Part shown: piece by piece, positions 53,136 through 62,481 of the stretch | Numbering within the stretch: position 1 is the stretch's first letter | How the letters are laid out: every line of letters begins with the position of its first letter | Source of the DNA: Ignavibacteriaceae bacterium | Lineage (GTDB): Bacteria; Bacteroidota; Ignavibacteria; Ignavibacteriales; Ignavibacteriaceae | Length of the DNA stretch: 64,000 bases | Assembly (NCBI GenBank): GCA_013360295.1 | Contig: JABWCL010000010.1 | Span: forward strand, 1-64,000 | Direction: 5' to 3' | Position numbers and translations under genes: made by a program | Notes under the pieces: generated by a model | What the model was told of the DNA's origin: nothing | Seen by the model: only the letters and a program-made list of their open reading frames with translations | Database searches by the model: none

Positions 53136-55088
53136 TTATTTCACCCACACCACCTTCACCCACTCGCTCCCCCTCCCACTCTCTGCCCGGATAAAATACA
53201 CTCCCGCTGATAAATTAAACCTCTCTCCCGTGAAAGTGAACGGGTATATTCCCGCCGGCAGGTACCCGGAGTACAGGCTTCCGCATTCTTCGCCTAATGA
53301 GTTATAGATATTTATTTCGAAATTGCCGCCGCTGTTTACTACGAGCCTTAACGTAGTGCTTTCGGTGAACGGATTGGGGTAATTCTGCCGAAGTATGAAG
53401 GGCTTTGTTTCTGTTTCGCTGCCCGGTTTGGTCTCGGATTCTATCTCTTTCATCACAAGGTTATCGGGATCAAAAGAATAGTCTAAAGGTTCGCCGTTGA
53501 TGATGAAAACAAACATCTGCGTCTGCGAGTCGCTGGTAACGGTGAAAGTCGTATCCCCTGTTTCGGTTGTTATCTTTACCTTTACCGGCATCTTAAATAT
53601 TTTACCCGGCGCCTGCATTACCATCAGGCTCACCCTCCATCTGCCGCCGTCAGTCTTTTCCTTCGCCCAGTCCACCTTAAACGAAGGGTAGCCCTCGCCG
53701 TATATCCACTGGTCAAAAAAGTAGCCCAGTTCCAGCCCCGATTCCCTTTCCATTACCGCGCGGAATTCATCTGTCGTTACCGTGGAATAAGCGTAAACCG
53801 GATCTACCGCGTAGTTCCTCACGCACTTAAAGAAAAGGATGTCCCCCATAATTCCCCTCAGCATATGGAGCACCACCGCCGCTTTCGCGTAGGTGCGCGC
53901 GTAGTTGAAAATGTAAAAAGGATCGGATAGATTGGATTGTACATACACGGGGCCAATTGCTGTCTTGGCAATGTCAATAAACCTGTCCATAACATACCTG
54001 TAAGAGCCTTTGCCCCCCGTCTGCTCAAAGTAGAGCGCCTCGCTGTATGTAGCAAAGCCCTCGTTAAGCCAGATATTGCTCCAGTCGCGGCAGGTGATCT
54101 TATCCCCGAACCACTGGTGCGCTAGTTCGTGCGCTATCAGGTACTCATCAAACCCGCCCATTGAAGAGATTGTCTGGTGCTCCATCCCCCCGCCCCTCCC
54201 GAAGAGCACGTGCCCGTACTTCTCATTTATAAAAGGGTACTCGCCGAACAGCCGGCTGAACATCGAAAGCATCTCGGTGGTCTTATCAATGTTTATTTTG
54301 TTCGCGTTCAGCACGGAGAGCGGCAAGTAATGGTCAACGCGCATTGAATCCGCGGGAGAATGCTTAAAGTATTGCGTGTACAAAGTAAAATCGGATATCG
54401 TTACCGCGATAAGGTAAGAGGAGATCGGGTAGCGCGTCTTCCATCTGTGCGTTTCCGTTCCGTCGCCGTTAATGTCTATTCCGAGCAGCGTACCGTTTGA
54501 CACGGCCTTCAGTCCGGGAAAAACGGTAATGTTTATCTCCGCGGAGTCTGCTTTATCGTCAGGCGAGTTTTTACACGCCCACCAGTCCTTAGCCCCGAAA
54601 GGCTGGCTGAGCGTCCATATAAAAGGAGTGCTGCCGGAGGAATAGCCAAAGCTCCCGAATCCCGTCGGAGTGGGGAGCCCGCGGTAATACACTTTGATCG
54701 TCCTGGATTCATTAAGCGCCGCGGGATTTGCAAGGCTGATTCTTATCTGTCCGTTTGTGTGAGTAAAAACGGCGGGGCTGTTCCCTTCGGTTACACTGTC
54801 AACCGTCATTGAATTTGAGAGGTCAATTATCGCGCGGGTAAGCCCGTTAACTTTGGATGTAAAGGTTATTCCCGTATATCCGTTCAGGTACACCGGAGCG
54901 GCAGAGATGTTTAAGTTCAGTGAGTAAAACTTCAGGTCAATTGAATCATCGCTCGCGGCTGTGTGCGCCTCGCCAAGTGAGCGGAAGTGTGAAGGATCCT
55001 TGCAATACCCTTCCGCCGCGAAACCCTGCGGCAGCGCGGTACGCAGGCATAATATTGCAAGTAAAAATATCAGCTTAAAACGCGGCAT
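53136..55088 (-). CDS. Secreted M1 aminopeptidase with T9SS sorting domain
   Basis: 650 residues with a signal peptide (MPRFKLIFLLAILCLRTALP). The gluzincin core is HELAHQWFGD with the third zinc ligand Glu in NEGFATYSE, 18 residues on. The usual GAMEN exopeptidase motif is replaced by GGGMEHQT. The C terminus carries the type IX sorting domain: LRQNYPNPFTESTTLRL and GVYFIRAES. It trims N-terminal residues from peptides outside the cell. Single gene on its strand. Confidence 0.92.
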   Translation of the reverse strand: MPRFKLIFLLAILCLRTALPQGFAAEGYCKDPSHFRSLGEAHTAASDDSIDLKFYSLNLNISAAPVYLNGYTGITFTSKVNGLTRAIIDLSNSMTVDSVTEGNSPAVFTHTNGQIRISLANPAALNESRTIKVYYRGLPTPTGFGSFGYSSGSTPFIWTLSQPFGAKDWWACKNSPDDKADSAEINITVFPGLKAVSNGTLLGIDINGDGTETHRWKTRYPISSYLIAVTISDFTLYTQYFKHSPADSMRVDHYLPLSVLNANKINIDKTTEMLSMFSRLFGEYPFINEKYGHVLFGRGGGMEHQTISSMGGFDEYLIAHELAHQWFGDKITCRDWSNIWLNEGFATYSEALYFEQTGGKGSYRYVMDRFIDIAKTAIGPVYVQSNLSDPFYIFNYARTYAKAAVVLHMLRGIMGDILFFKCVRNYAVDPVYAYSTVTTDEFRAVMERESGLELGYFFDQWIYGEGYPSFKVDWAKEKTDGGRWRVSLMVMQAPGKIFKMPVKVKITTETGDTTFTVTSDSQTQMFVFIINGEPLDYSFDPDNLVMKEIESETKPGSETETKPFILRQNYPNPFTESTTLRLVVNSGGNFEINIYNSLGEECGSLYSGYLPAGIYPFTFTGERFNLSAGVYFIRAESGRGSEWVKVVWVK

Positions 55089-55137
55089 AATAAAAGCGTA
55101 ACTGCTTAATGAAGATCATATTTTTCCGGAGATGAAA

Positions 55138-55554
55138 TTATTTTTTATACTTCTTCATATAACTGTGCGACTGCTTTATCACCTGATAGAGTACTTTCAG
55201 GTCAATGTCCTCAAGTTTATTAATATAGAGGCACGACTTCCCGGTTTTATATTTTCCGAGCTTGCTCATAAGTTCTTCATACCTGTCAAATCCCGGCATA
55301 ATGTAAACTACCAGGCTCTGTTTCCTCGGCGAAAACCCGCTTGCAGGCCAGTCGTATTCCTTGCCGTTTGGATACTTAACCGTATATGAGCCGAACCCGA
55401 TAATAGAAGGCCCCCACATTACGGGTTTCTCCTTCGTTATCTTTTCCATCATCTCAAGTATAGTGTAGGCGTCCTGTTTCTTTTTTCCTTCGGTGGTTTT
55501 TTCTATAAACCCGGTTACGCTTACTGCTGTCGGCTTGGTCTTTGGTTCTGCCAT
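55138..55554 (-). CDS. DUF1801 domain protein
   Basis: 138 residues with the family features KPVMWGPSIIGFGSYTVKY (about 44-62) and SPRKQSLVVYIMPGFDRYEE. DUF1801 (YdhG/YdeI-like) proteins are small cytosolic proteins of unclear role. The DinB gene ends 12 bases upstream, so the two are probably co-transcribed. Confidence 0.85.
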   Translation of the reverse strand: MAEPKTKPTAVSVTGFIEKTTEGKKKQDAYTILEMMEKITKEKPVMWGPSIIGFGSYTVKYPNGKEYDWPASGFSPRKQSLVVYIMPGFDRYEELMSKLGKYKTGKSCLYINKLEDIDLKVLYQVIKQSHSYMKKYKK

Positions 55555-55566
55555 TCACTCTTCTCC

Positions 55567-56097
55567 TTACTGTTTAAGGTATTTTTGATTAATGATATTT
55601 AGGTGATGAAGTTCGTGTCCGATAATAATAAAAGCCGCGGCTCTGGCGGAGAGGTTATTCCCCTCCACAACCACTTTCCTGCATAATTCCTCTTTCCCCA
55701 TATATTCAAAGAGAGTGGCGGTGCCGAGCCTTACGGCGCTGTACTCCATAATCAGGTCGTCTTTTTTGTATTTATTAAAGTTGCCGTAGGTGACGTAGCC
55801 GTCCTGCTCAAATCCCGGCAGCGGGGTGGAGTCGTTCCTTGCTGCCCTGAGCGCGCGGTAGCAGAATATCCTTTCGGTATCTAGCATATGCCCGATGACT
55901 TCCGCGAGAGTCCACTTGCCGGGTGCATAGCGGTAGCTCAGCTGCCTTGCGCTTAAGCCGCTGAAGAGGGCGTTTATCCTCGCGGTATTCTCTTCTATCT
56001 GCTCGCTGAATGACGCGGATGAAGCGAGGTTTATGTAGCGGGAGAAGTACTCGCTGTGCTCGTCTCCGCCGATTTCGGCTTTATAAAAGGCTATCAT
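55567..56097 (-). CDS. DinB-family four-helix protein
   Basis: 176 residues, DinB_2 type. The metal-binding histidines are seen in LAEVIGHMLDTERIF and in the end helix GHELHHLNIINQKYL. These four-helix bundle proteins are often thiol-dependent transferases or hydrolases; the substrate is unknown. It starts a two-gene unit with the DUF1801 protein. Confidence 0.88.
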   Translation of the reverse strand: MIAFYKAEIGGDEHSEYFSRYINLASSASFSEQIEENTARINALFSGLSARQLSYRYAPGKWTLAEVIGHMLDTERIFCYRALRAARNDSTPLPGFEQDGYVTYGNFNKYKKDDLIMEYSAVRLGTATLFEYMGKEELCRKVVVEGNNLSARAAAFIIIGHELHHLNIINQKYLKQ

Positions 56098-56166
56098 AAT
56101 TAATTTTTTTCTGTTAACTTAATATTTGTAAAAAAATCATGATTAAAAAATAGTACCGGAAAAGTT

Positions 56167-58338
56167 ATGAAAATGACCAAAATAAAAAATCTTTTTTATC
56201 TCCTTTTCATCCCTGTTGCCCTCTTTATTTTCAAGGGGAGCGACGCGCCTGACGAGGGGATGTACCCCCTGAGCGAGATAAGCACGCTTGACCTAAAAAC
56301 CGCGGGGCTGAAGATCGACGTAAAGGACCTCTACAATCCGGGCGGCACGAGCCTTGTAGACGCGCTGGTGCGGGTCGGAGGGTGTACCGGGTCTTTCGTC
56401 TCTGAAGAAGGATTGATCCTGACCAACCACCACTGTGCTTTCGACTATGTAAAACAGGTGAGCACCGTGGAGAAGAATTACCTTGAGGATGGCTTCCACG
56501 CCCCCACAAAGAAGGATGAACTCCCCGCGGAGGGGCTGACTTCCCTCATTACCGAAGCGTATACCGATGTATCCGCCGCGATATTATCCGCCGCCAATGA
56601 GGCAAAGGACCTGCAGGAGAGGACAAAACTCATTCAGAAAAAATCGCGTGAACTTATTGCCGAAGAAGAAAAAAAATATCCGGGCACCAGGGCTGAAGTG
56701 GCAGAGATGTTCATTGGGCAGACTTACATTCTTTTCCGCTACCGCGAGTTGAAAGATGTCCGTTTGGTGTACATCCCGCCCCGCACTATCGGTGAGTTCG
56801 GCGGCGAATCCGACAACTGGGTATGGCCGCGCCACACGGGTGATTTTTCATTCCTCCGCGCATATGTCGCGCCGGACGGTTCTCCCGCTCCATATTCTGA
56901 AAAGAACGTTCCCTACAAGCCGAAGAAATTCCTGAAAGTTAATCCCAACGGCGTTAAAGAAAATGATTTTGTATTCATACTCGGTTACCCCGGCAGGACT
57001 TTCAGGCATCAACCGGCCGCGTTTGTGGATTTCCACGAAAAGTATCAGCTCCCCTACATAAGCAAACTCTTCAGGTGGTACATTGATACCTTTGAAGCGC
57101 TCGGGGAAAACGACCCTGCGCTCGCGCTGCAGTTATCCACGCGCATTAAAACCTACGCGAATACACAAAAGAATTATGACGGAAAGATCGCGGGCTTGCG
57201 CAGGCTCCATCTTGTTGAAAAGAAACAGGAAGAGGAGCGGCAGCTTGGCATCTTCATAAACAGCGACCCGCAGTTAAAGAGCGAGTACGGCACACTGATC
57301 AATGACATCAACGCGGTCTATAAACAGATTGACGAACTCGGACGCGCGGGGCTGGTGATCGGACAGATGAGGAACAGCGTTATCGCCGTCAGGCTTGGCA
57401 CACTGCTTGTGGATTACTTTAAGGAAATCAAGAAGCCGGATAATGAACGACGCGCTATGTTCGCTGAGAAAAACCGCGCTGACCTGCACGACCGGATAAA
57501 GAACAGCTTTGAAGACCTCAATAAGCAGGTTGACATTATTGCATTTGAAAGGATTGTTTCGGAAGCAGTCAACTTCCCCGAACTGAAAGACTTCGCGCCT
57601 TTCCAACGCTTTAAGAACGAAGATAATATGATGGCGAACCCGAAGAACTTTGCCGCGAATATGCTAAACGGAACATTCATAAAGGATTACGAGTCATTCA
57701 TAAAGATGATGGAAGATCCGGCTAACGCTGACAAGATCGGCAATGACCCCGTGATATCTTTTGTAAATGAAATAAACGAAGCATATAAACCGATCGAGAA
57801 GAAAAATGATGAAATGACCGGAAAGCTTAATATCCTTCTTCCGAAGTTCATTGAAGTCAAAAGGCAGTGGCAGAATAAAAGCTTCATCCCCGACGCCAAC
57901 TCGACGCTCCGGCTTACTTATGGTTATATCCGCGGCTACTCCCCCGCGGACGCGACTTACTCTAAACCGATCACCACTCTTCGCGGTCTGATCGAAAAGA
58001 GTTATGCAGGCGGAGATTACAGGATTCCAAAGAAACTGAGAGAACTATACGATAAGGGGGATTTTGGCAAATATGTTAATAAGGATTTGGGCGGTGTTCC
58101 TGTCGCGATACTGTACAATATGGATACCACCGGCGGTAACTCCGGCAGCCCCGTAATGAACGCAAACGGCGAACTGATCGGTGTTAACTTCGACCGTGCA
58201 TTCGAAGCAACGATAAACGATTACGCCTGGAGCGAAAGCTACAGCCGCTCCATCGGCGTTGACATAAGGTATATCCTCTGGGTTACGGATAAGATCGGCG
58301 GCGCTTCGAACGTGCTTAAAGAACTGAACGTTTTATAA
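56167..58338 (+). CDS. S46 dipeptidyl peptidase, DPP11-like
   Basis: 723 residues with an N-terminal signal peptide (NLFYLLFIPVALFIFKGSDA). Trypsin-like S46 core: catalytic His in LTNHHCAFDYV (about 88), probable Asp in RHTGDFSFL and catalytic Ser659 in GGNSGSPVM. The residue 18 positions after the Ser is Arg677 (in NFDRAFE), the S1 residue that in Porphyromonas DPP11 selects Asp or Glu; DPP7 has Gly there. So cleavage of acidic dipeptides is likely. It acts in the periplasm in this lineage. Followed by a terminator. Confidence 0.9.
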   Translation: MKMTKIKNLFYLLFIPVALFIFKGSDAPDEGMYPLSEISTLDLKTAGLKIDVKDLYNPGGTSLVDALVRVGGCTGSFVSEEGLILTNHHCAFDYVKQVSTVEKNYLEDGFHAPTKKDELPAEGLTSLITEAYTDVSAAILSAANEAKDLQERTKLIQKKSRELIAEEEKKYPGTRAEVAEMFIGQTYILFRYRELKDVRLVYIPPRTIGEFGGESDNWVWPRHTGDFSFLRAYVAPDGSPAPYSEKNVPYKPKKFLKVNPNGVKENDFVFILGYPGRTFRHQPAAFVDFHEKYQLPYISKLFRWYIDTFEALGENDPALALQLSTRIKTYANTQKNYDGKIAGLRRLHLVEKKQEEERQLGIFINSDPQLKSEYGTLINDINAVYKQIDELGRAGLVIGQMRNSVIAVRLGTLLVDYFKEIKKPDNERRAMFAEKNRADLHDRIKNSFEDLNKQVDIIAFERIVSEAVNFPELKDFAPFQRFKNEDNMMANPKNFAANMLNGTFIKDYESFIKMMEDPANADKIGNDPVISFVNEINEAYKPIEKKNDEMTGKLNILLPKFIEVKRQWQNKSFIPDANSTLRLTYGYIRGYSPADATYSKPITTLRGLIEKSYAGGDYRIPKKLRELYDKGDFGKYVNKDLGGVPVAILYNMDTTGGNSGSPVMNANGELIGVNFDRAFEATINDYAWSESYSRSIGVDIRYILWVTDKIGGASNVLKELNVL

Positions 58339-58364
58339 TTTGTAATTAGAAAATTAAAACAAAG

Positions 58365-58397
58365 CCCCCGTGTGACTGGGACACATACGGGGGTTTT
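58365..58397. terminator. Terminator between convergent genes
   Basis: CCCCCGT pairs with ACGGGGG, with looser pairing inward, flanked by AAA on the left and TTTT on the right, so it can serve both the S46 gene and the minus-strand RHH gene. Confidence 0.7.
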
Positions 58398-58403
58398 CTG
58401 TTT

Positions 58404-58619
58404 TTAATCAGCCTCAGTTTCTGGCGCATCGCTACCATTGCCCTCAGATTCTTGCCCCGAGGCCTGCGCCTTTTTGAACCTTCCGCTTTTCACCAGCGCG
58501 TCTTTCAGCAGGTATTCGATTTGTGAGTTTATGCTCCGCAATTCCGCAGAAGACCACTTCTCCAGCATATTGTAGAGGTCCGCGTCTATTCTCAGCAGAA
58601 ATTTTTTCTTCTCAGCCAT
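58404..58619 (-). CDS. Arc/RHH-type DNA-binding protein
   Basis: 71 residues from ATG 58619; the frame opens earlier but overlaps the upstream gene. KKFLLRIDADLYNMLEKWS followed by ELRSINSQIEYLLKDAL is a ribbon-helix-helix of Arc type. The acidic Ser/Gly-rich tail (GQESEGNGSDAPETEAD) is unusual. It is the third gene of the SPFH unit, two bases after the preceding stop. Probably a regulator of the unit. Confidence 0.8.
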   Translation of the reverse strand: MAEKKKFLLRIDADLYNMLEKWSSAELRSINSQIEYLLKDALVKSGRFKKAQASGQESEGNGSDAPETEAD

Positions 58620-58621
58620 AA

Positions 58622-59134
58622 TTACGAATGCACAAATGCCGCGCTGTGTTTTGAATCCTGAACGCTTAAATAGCAGCCAAGGATTATCAGCCACGGGTAT
58701 TCTTCAAATAAAGGGCTTTCTTCCCACACGCTAACGATTATTCTATCACGCAATGAAAATTTCCTTTTCACCGTAAAAAGCTGCTGTCCTTTGGGATCAT
58801 AATAATCCATTTCAGCCTTAAAGAATTTTGATTTTACTTCCACTTCTTTCCCTTTAGGCAGTTTTACCGCCGCTTTCTGCGAAAAGAAATATGATTCAAT
58901 TGAAGCAAAAGGATTTTCATAGCCGTGCTCGCGTATATCGTAACGGGACTTAAATATTCCTCGCGGGATGAATTCCCATTTCTTCCCGTTTGGCAAAGAG
59001 GCAACTGCTCTCTCACTGTACCACTTTGGGTACTGCAGTTCCGCCACCTGCGCGTCGTTCAGCCTGAGTTCATACTTATCCCGTATGAAGGAGGGCCGGG
59101 TCATTATAAACGTTTTAATGGGTTCGGCTTTCAT
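58622..59134 (-). CDS. LURP-one/tubby-like protein
   Basis: 170 residues without signal peptide. Strands such as [35 protein letters not shown] and [14 protein letters not shown] suggest the LURP-one/tubby C-terminal fold, a beta-barrel around a hydrophobic helix; the end helix [13 protein letters not shown] fits that. The identification is by pattern only. Its ATG overlaps the SPFH stop (TAATG). A role at the membrane is possible. Confidence 0.5.
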   Translation of the reverse strand: MKAEPIKTFIMTRPSFIRDKYELRLNDAQVAELQYPKWYSERAVASLPNGKKWEFIPRGIFKSRYDIREHGYENPFASIESYFFSQKAAVKLPKGKEVEVKSKFFKAEMDYYDPKGQQLFTVKRKFSLRDRIIVSVWEESPLFEEYPWLIILGCYLSVQDSKHSAAFVHS

Positions 59135-60009
59135 TACTGGTACAGGGTTCCCGTGTTGATTACCGGCTGTGCCTGCACTTCACTCACAAGCGCTACCATC
59201 AGGTTATTAACCATTGTGGCTTTTTTCTCTTCATCAAGCACAACGATGTGCTGTTCGCTGAGCGCGCGGAGCGCCATATCAACCATACCAACCGCACCTT
59301 CTACGATCTTCTGCCGTGCCGCTACAACCGCCTGCGCCTGCTGCCTGCGAAGCATCGCCTGCGCGATCTCCGGTGCGTATGCAAGGTGGCTGATACGCGA
59401 TTCGAGTATCTCAAGTCCCGCGATCTCAAGCCGTGACTGCACCTGGTTCTTCAGTTCTTCGTTCACTTCCTGTGTATTCCCTCTCAGTGAGGCTTTATCA
59501 TCTTCACTCAGGTCATAAGCATAGGTGGTCGCGAGTCCGCGTATCGCCGTTTCACTCTGAATCGCCACAAACTGCTCATAGTTCTGGACGTCGAAAGTTG
59601 CCCGCGCGGGATCAATCACTCTCCAGACTATCACCGCCGCGATCTCAATCGGGTTGCCGTGCAGGTCATTCACCTTTATCTTCTCGCTGTTGAAGTTGTG
59701 AATCCTGAGCGAAACTTTTTTCTTCTCAGTGAACGGCTGAACGAACCAGAAGCCCGCCTCGCTCACAGTGCCTTTATATTTACCAAAGAATATCAGCACT
59801 CTCGAGTCATTGGGCTGAATAATTGTGAATCCCGTAAACAGGGTAATGATTACCAGCATCACCGGGAAAAATATCCACAGGCCCGAAGGATCGTCAGTAA
59901 GGGCGATAATCCTTAATATATAGACCTCAAAGGCTAACAGCGCGATAATGAATAAAACAACCGGAAAACCGTTGACTTTCCCGGCGACTCTGTCTTTAAT
60001 AGCTTCCAT
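59134..60009 (-). CDS. SPFH/band-7 (stomatin-like) membrane protein
   Basis: 291 residues. Two hydrophobic segments near the N terminus (about 16-65) are followed by the SPFH domain with [37 protein letters not shown] and [12 protein letters not shown], and an Ala/Gln-rich coiled coil ([20 protein letters not shown]). Such proteins scaffold membrane microdomains. First gene of a three-gene unit with the LURP-like and RHH genes. Confidence 0.92.
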   Translation of the reverse strand: MEAIKDRVAGKVNGFPVVLFIIALLAFEVYILRIIALTDDPSGLWIFFPVMLVIITLFTGFTIIQPNDSRVLIFFGKYKGTVSEAGFWFVQPFTEKKKVSLRIHNFNSEKIKVNDLHGNPIEIAAVIVWRVIDPARATFDVQNYEQFVAIQSETAIRGLATTYAYDLSEDDKASLRGNTQEVNEELKNQVQSRLEIAGLEILESRISHLAYAPEIAQAMLRRQQAQAVVAARQKIVEGAVGMVDMALRALSEQHIVVLDEEKKATMVNNLMVALVSEVQAQPVINTGTLYQ

Positions 60010-60324
60010 AAAACACTCCTAAAATTTGATATTGTAATGATATCACTTTAATATTACCCAAAAAAGGGAGAAATTGATGCCCTTCCTATTCAATGTGAAT
60101 TCATTCTCACGATTATTTGAAAATTTTATCTCTTACGGATTATTTATTAGAAGAGTCCGGCGGCTTCATTTAATTGTGAGGTCTGGATATGGTGAAGCAT
60201 TACAGTCTTATGCTTTTATATTCCTGCCGCTTAAGTAGTTATTACGCCGTCCCGTGAAAAATACTTTAATATTCATTATGCTCGCACTATGTTCCCTGTT
60301 GATATTAACTGTTTTGAGGTTCCA
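60010..60324. other. Divergent intergenic region
   Basis: 315 bases that should hold the promoters of the SPFH unit and the FISUMP gene. AT-rich, with TTTAATATTACCC and TTTAATATTCATTATG near the two sides. No clear operator or RNA element seen. Confidence 0.45.
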
Positions 60325-61263
60325 ATGAAAAGTATTGTAATACTTCTTTTGGTAATTGCCTCAGCATATCCGCAGGTTGTTGTAACGGATTTTGACGGAA
60401 ATAATTACAGCACCATCACGATCGGTACACAGGTATGGCTGAGAGAAAATCTTAAATCGCTGCACTATTGTGACGGAGTTGAAATCCCCGGAACTGTAGG
60501 TTACTTCAACAGTGACAGTCTTATAAATATATACGGCCGCCTCTATACCTGGAACGCCGCAATGAGAAATTCTACAGTACAGGGTGCGCAAGGGGTCTGC
60601 CCCTGTGGTTGGCACGTCCCTTCTGATGCCGAGTGGATTGTTCTTGAAAATTTTCTCGGCGGAGCTTCAATTGCCGGCGGCAAACTCAAAGAGGCCGGTA
60701 CAATTCACTGGAAGGCACCGAATACCGGGGCGGATAACAGCAGCGGTTTCACTGCCCTGCCTGCTGGTGAATATGATGATTATTACACTCCTCGCCAGTT
60801 CAGGCTGCTGAATGAGTACGCGGTCTTCTGGACTTCAACTGAGGTAAATTCACTAAAAGCAAGGGAGCGATACATTGCCTTTAACAGCGCCGCGTCATCC
60901 GTATATGACTGGTACAAGGTAATGAAATATTCGATAAGATGCATTAAGGACAGCCCGGTTGGAATTGAAAACGAAGAGATTCCCAGGGGAACGGTCGGGA
61001 TAATAAGCACTTATCCAAATCCCTTCAACGTCAGAACAACAATAAGGTTATCGGTTAACGAGGAAAACCGCGCGTTATTAAGATTATTCAACGTAGCCGG
61101 CGAGAATGTTTATACGTATGATGCCGGAGTATTGAAGAAGGGAATTAATGAGATCAATGTTCCTTCAGATGGACTTGCGGACGGGGTTTATATTTTTACT
61201 ATCTCCGCGGGAAATTCTCTTCTCCGGGGTAAAATTAATATTCTTCATCAGGTTAATAAATAG
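60325..61263 (+). CDS. FISUMP-domain secreted protein with sorting domain
   Basis: 312 residues from ATG 60325, which has GAGG six bases upstream and opens a signal peptide (MKSIVILLLVIASAYPQ); the frame starts 12 codons earlier. The FISUMP domain (about 20-210) shows DFDGNNYSTITIGTQVWLRE, GRLYTWNAAM and CPCGWHVPSDAEW. The C terminus ends with STYPNPFNVRTTIRLSV and DGVYIFTISAG, a type IX sorting domain. Function of FISUMP domains is unknown, though common on cell surfaces. Confidence 0.88.
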   Translation: MKSIVILLLVIASAYPQVVVTDFDGNNYSTITIGTQVWLRENLKSLHYCDGVEIPGTVGYFNSDSLINIYGRLYTWNAAMRNSTVQGAQGVCPCGWHVPSDAEWIVLENFLGGASIAGGKLKEAGTIHWKAPNTGADNSSGFTALPAGEYDDYYTPRQFRLLNEYAVFWTSTEVNSLKARERYIAFNSAASSVYDWYKVMKYSIRCIKDSPVGIENEEIPRGTVGIISTYPNPFNVRTTIRLSVNEENRALLRLFNVAGENVYTYDAGVLKKGINEINVPSDGLADGVYIFTISAGNSLLRGKINILHQVNK

Positions 61264-61308
61264 CAAATAGTTTTTACATACAACTTATCAAAGGAAAGGA
61301 TCCGGAAA

Positions 61309-62280
61309 TTGAAAAGGATGCCACTGTTTTTCACTGTTCTATTATTTATCTTCACCGAGATTCCGGCACAGCAGCTCGCACTTCCCCGCGAGAGTCAGGC
61401 AGCTGAGGTATCACAAACCGTCGGACTCAGTAAAATAACAATCAACTATTCCCGCCCCGCTGTGAAAGGCAGAAAGATCTGGGGTGAACTTGTTCCCTAC
61501 GGCCTGGCCGCGAACGCTTTCGGAAATGAAAAGCCTATGCCCTGGAGGGCCGGTGCAAATGAAAATACAACCATTACTTTTTCTCACGATGTACTTGTTA
61601 ACGGTAATGAACTTAAAGCCGGCAAATACGGAATACATATGATCCCTGAGGAAAACAAGGAATGGACAATAATTTTCAGTAAAGATCATCAGGCCTGGGG
61701 AAGCTTTTTTTATGAGAAAGACAATGACGCGCTAAGGATAAGCGTAAAGCCGGAGAGAACAAATTTTATCGAACTTCTGACCTATAATTATGATAATATT
61801 AAAGCAAATTCTGCCCGTGTTTATCTCGCCTGGGAAAATCTGCTGGTTGGTTTTGAGTGTGAATTTGACGCTGATGCCATTACGCTGGAGAGTGTGCGTA
61901 CACAACTTACAGGCGCGGGTGGTTTTAACTGGCAAAACTGGAACCAGGCAGCAGTCTTCTGTTTACAAACCGGTAAATGGCTCGACCTTGGCGAGAAGTG
62001 GTGCAATAAATCAATCTCCCTGAATGAAAATTCAACGAACAGGAATATTCTCGGGTATATATACCTGGCCCAAAACAGGACGGAGGACGCTTTAAAAATC
62101 TTTAAGGAGAATGTGGAGAAATTCCCGACCGACTGGAATGTATGGGATAGTTATGGTGAAGCACTCGGAACAACCGGCAGAAATAAAGAAGCAATTGAGT
62201 ACTACAAAAAAGCTTTGGAGAAAGCACCCAAAGGCCAGAAAGCGCGAATAGAAAAAGCCATTAAAGATCTAGGCAATTAA
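61309..62280 (+). CDS. DUF2911 protein with C-terminal TPR
   Basis: 323 residues starting at TTG (an ATG lies three codons later) with a signal peptide (FFTVLLFIFTEIPAQQ). The DUF2911 domain (about 20-185) has ITINYSRPAVKGRKIWGEL, VPYG and WRAGANENTTITFS. Two TPR units follow (NRTEDALKIFKENVEKFP and NKEAIEYYKKALEKAP). DUF2911 proteins are periplasmic and of unknown function in Bacteroidota. 45 bases after the FISUMP gene. Confidence 0.88.
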   Translation: MKRMPLFFTVLLFIFTEIPAQQLALPRESQAAEVSQTVGLSKITINYSRPAVKGRKIWGELVPYGLAANAFGNEKPMPWRAGANENTTITFSHDVLVNGNELKAGKYGIHMIPEENKEWTIIFSKDHQAWGSFFYEKDNDALRISVKPERTNFIELLTYNYDNIKANSARVYLAWENLLVGFECEFDADAITLESVRTQLTGAGGFNWQNWNQAAVFCLQTGKWLDLGEKWCNKSISLNENSTNRNILGYIYLAQNRTEDALKIFKENVEKFPTDWNVWDSYGEALGTTGRNKEAIEYYKKALEKAPKGQKARIEKAIKDLGN

Positions 62281-62292
62281 TAATTTGACAAT

Positions 62293-62334
62293 GAACGGAA
62301 CACGCGGTTAAAATTATGATCGCGTGCTCCGTTC
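62293..62334 (+). other. Long hairpin after the DUF2911 gene
   Basis: GAACGGAACACGCG (62293-62306) pairs with CGCGTGCTCCGTTC (62321-62334) with one mismatch over 14 positions. There is no T-run, so it may be a processing or Rho-associated hairpin or a repeat. Confidence 0.55.
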
Positions 62335-62481
62335 GTGTATTACTAATGCAAAACAACTTATCAGGGCTCTACCTTGCGCGAGCTGCATATAAAAGCTGAA
62401 GGGGAATTGTAAGGTTATGCATTTCTTACCGCATACTTTCTCGCTCAGAGAAACTGTTAAATCCATTACGACCTTAGCGAG

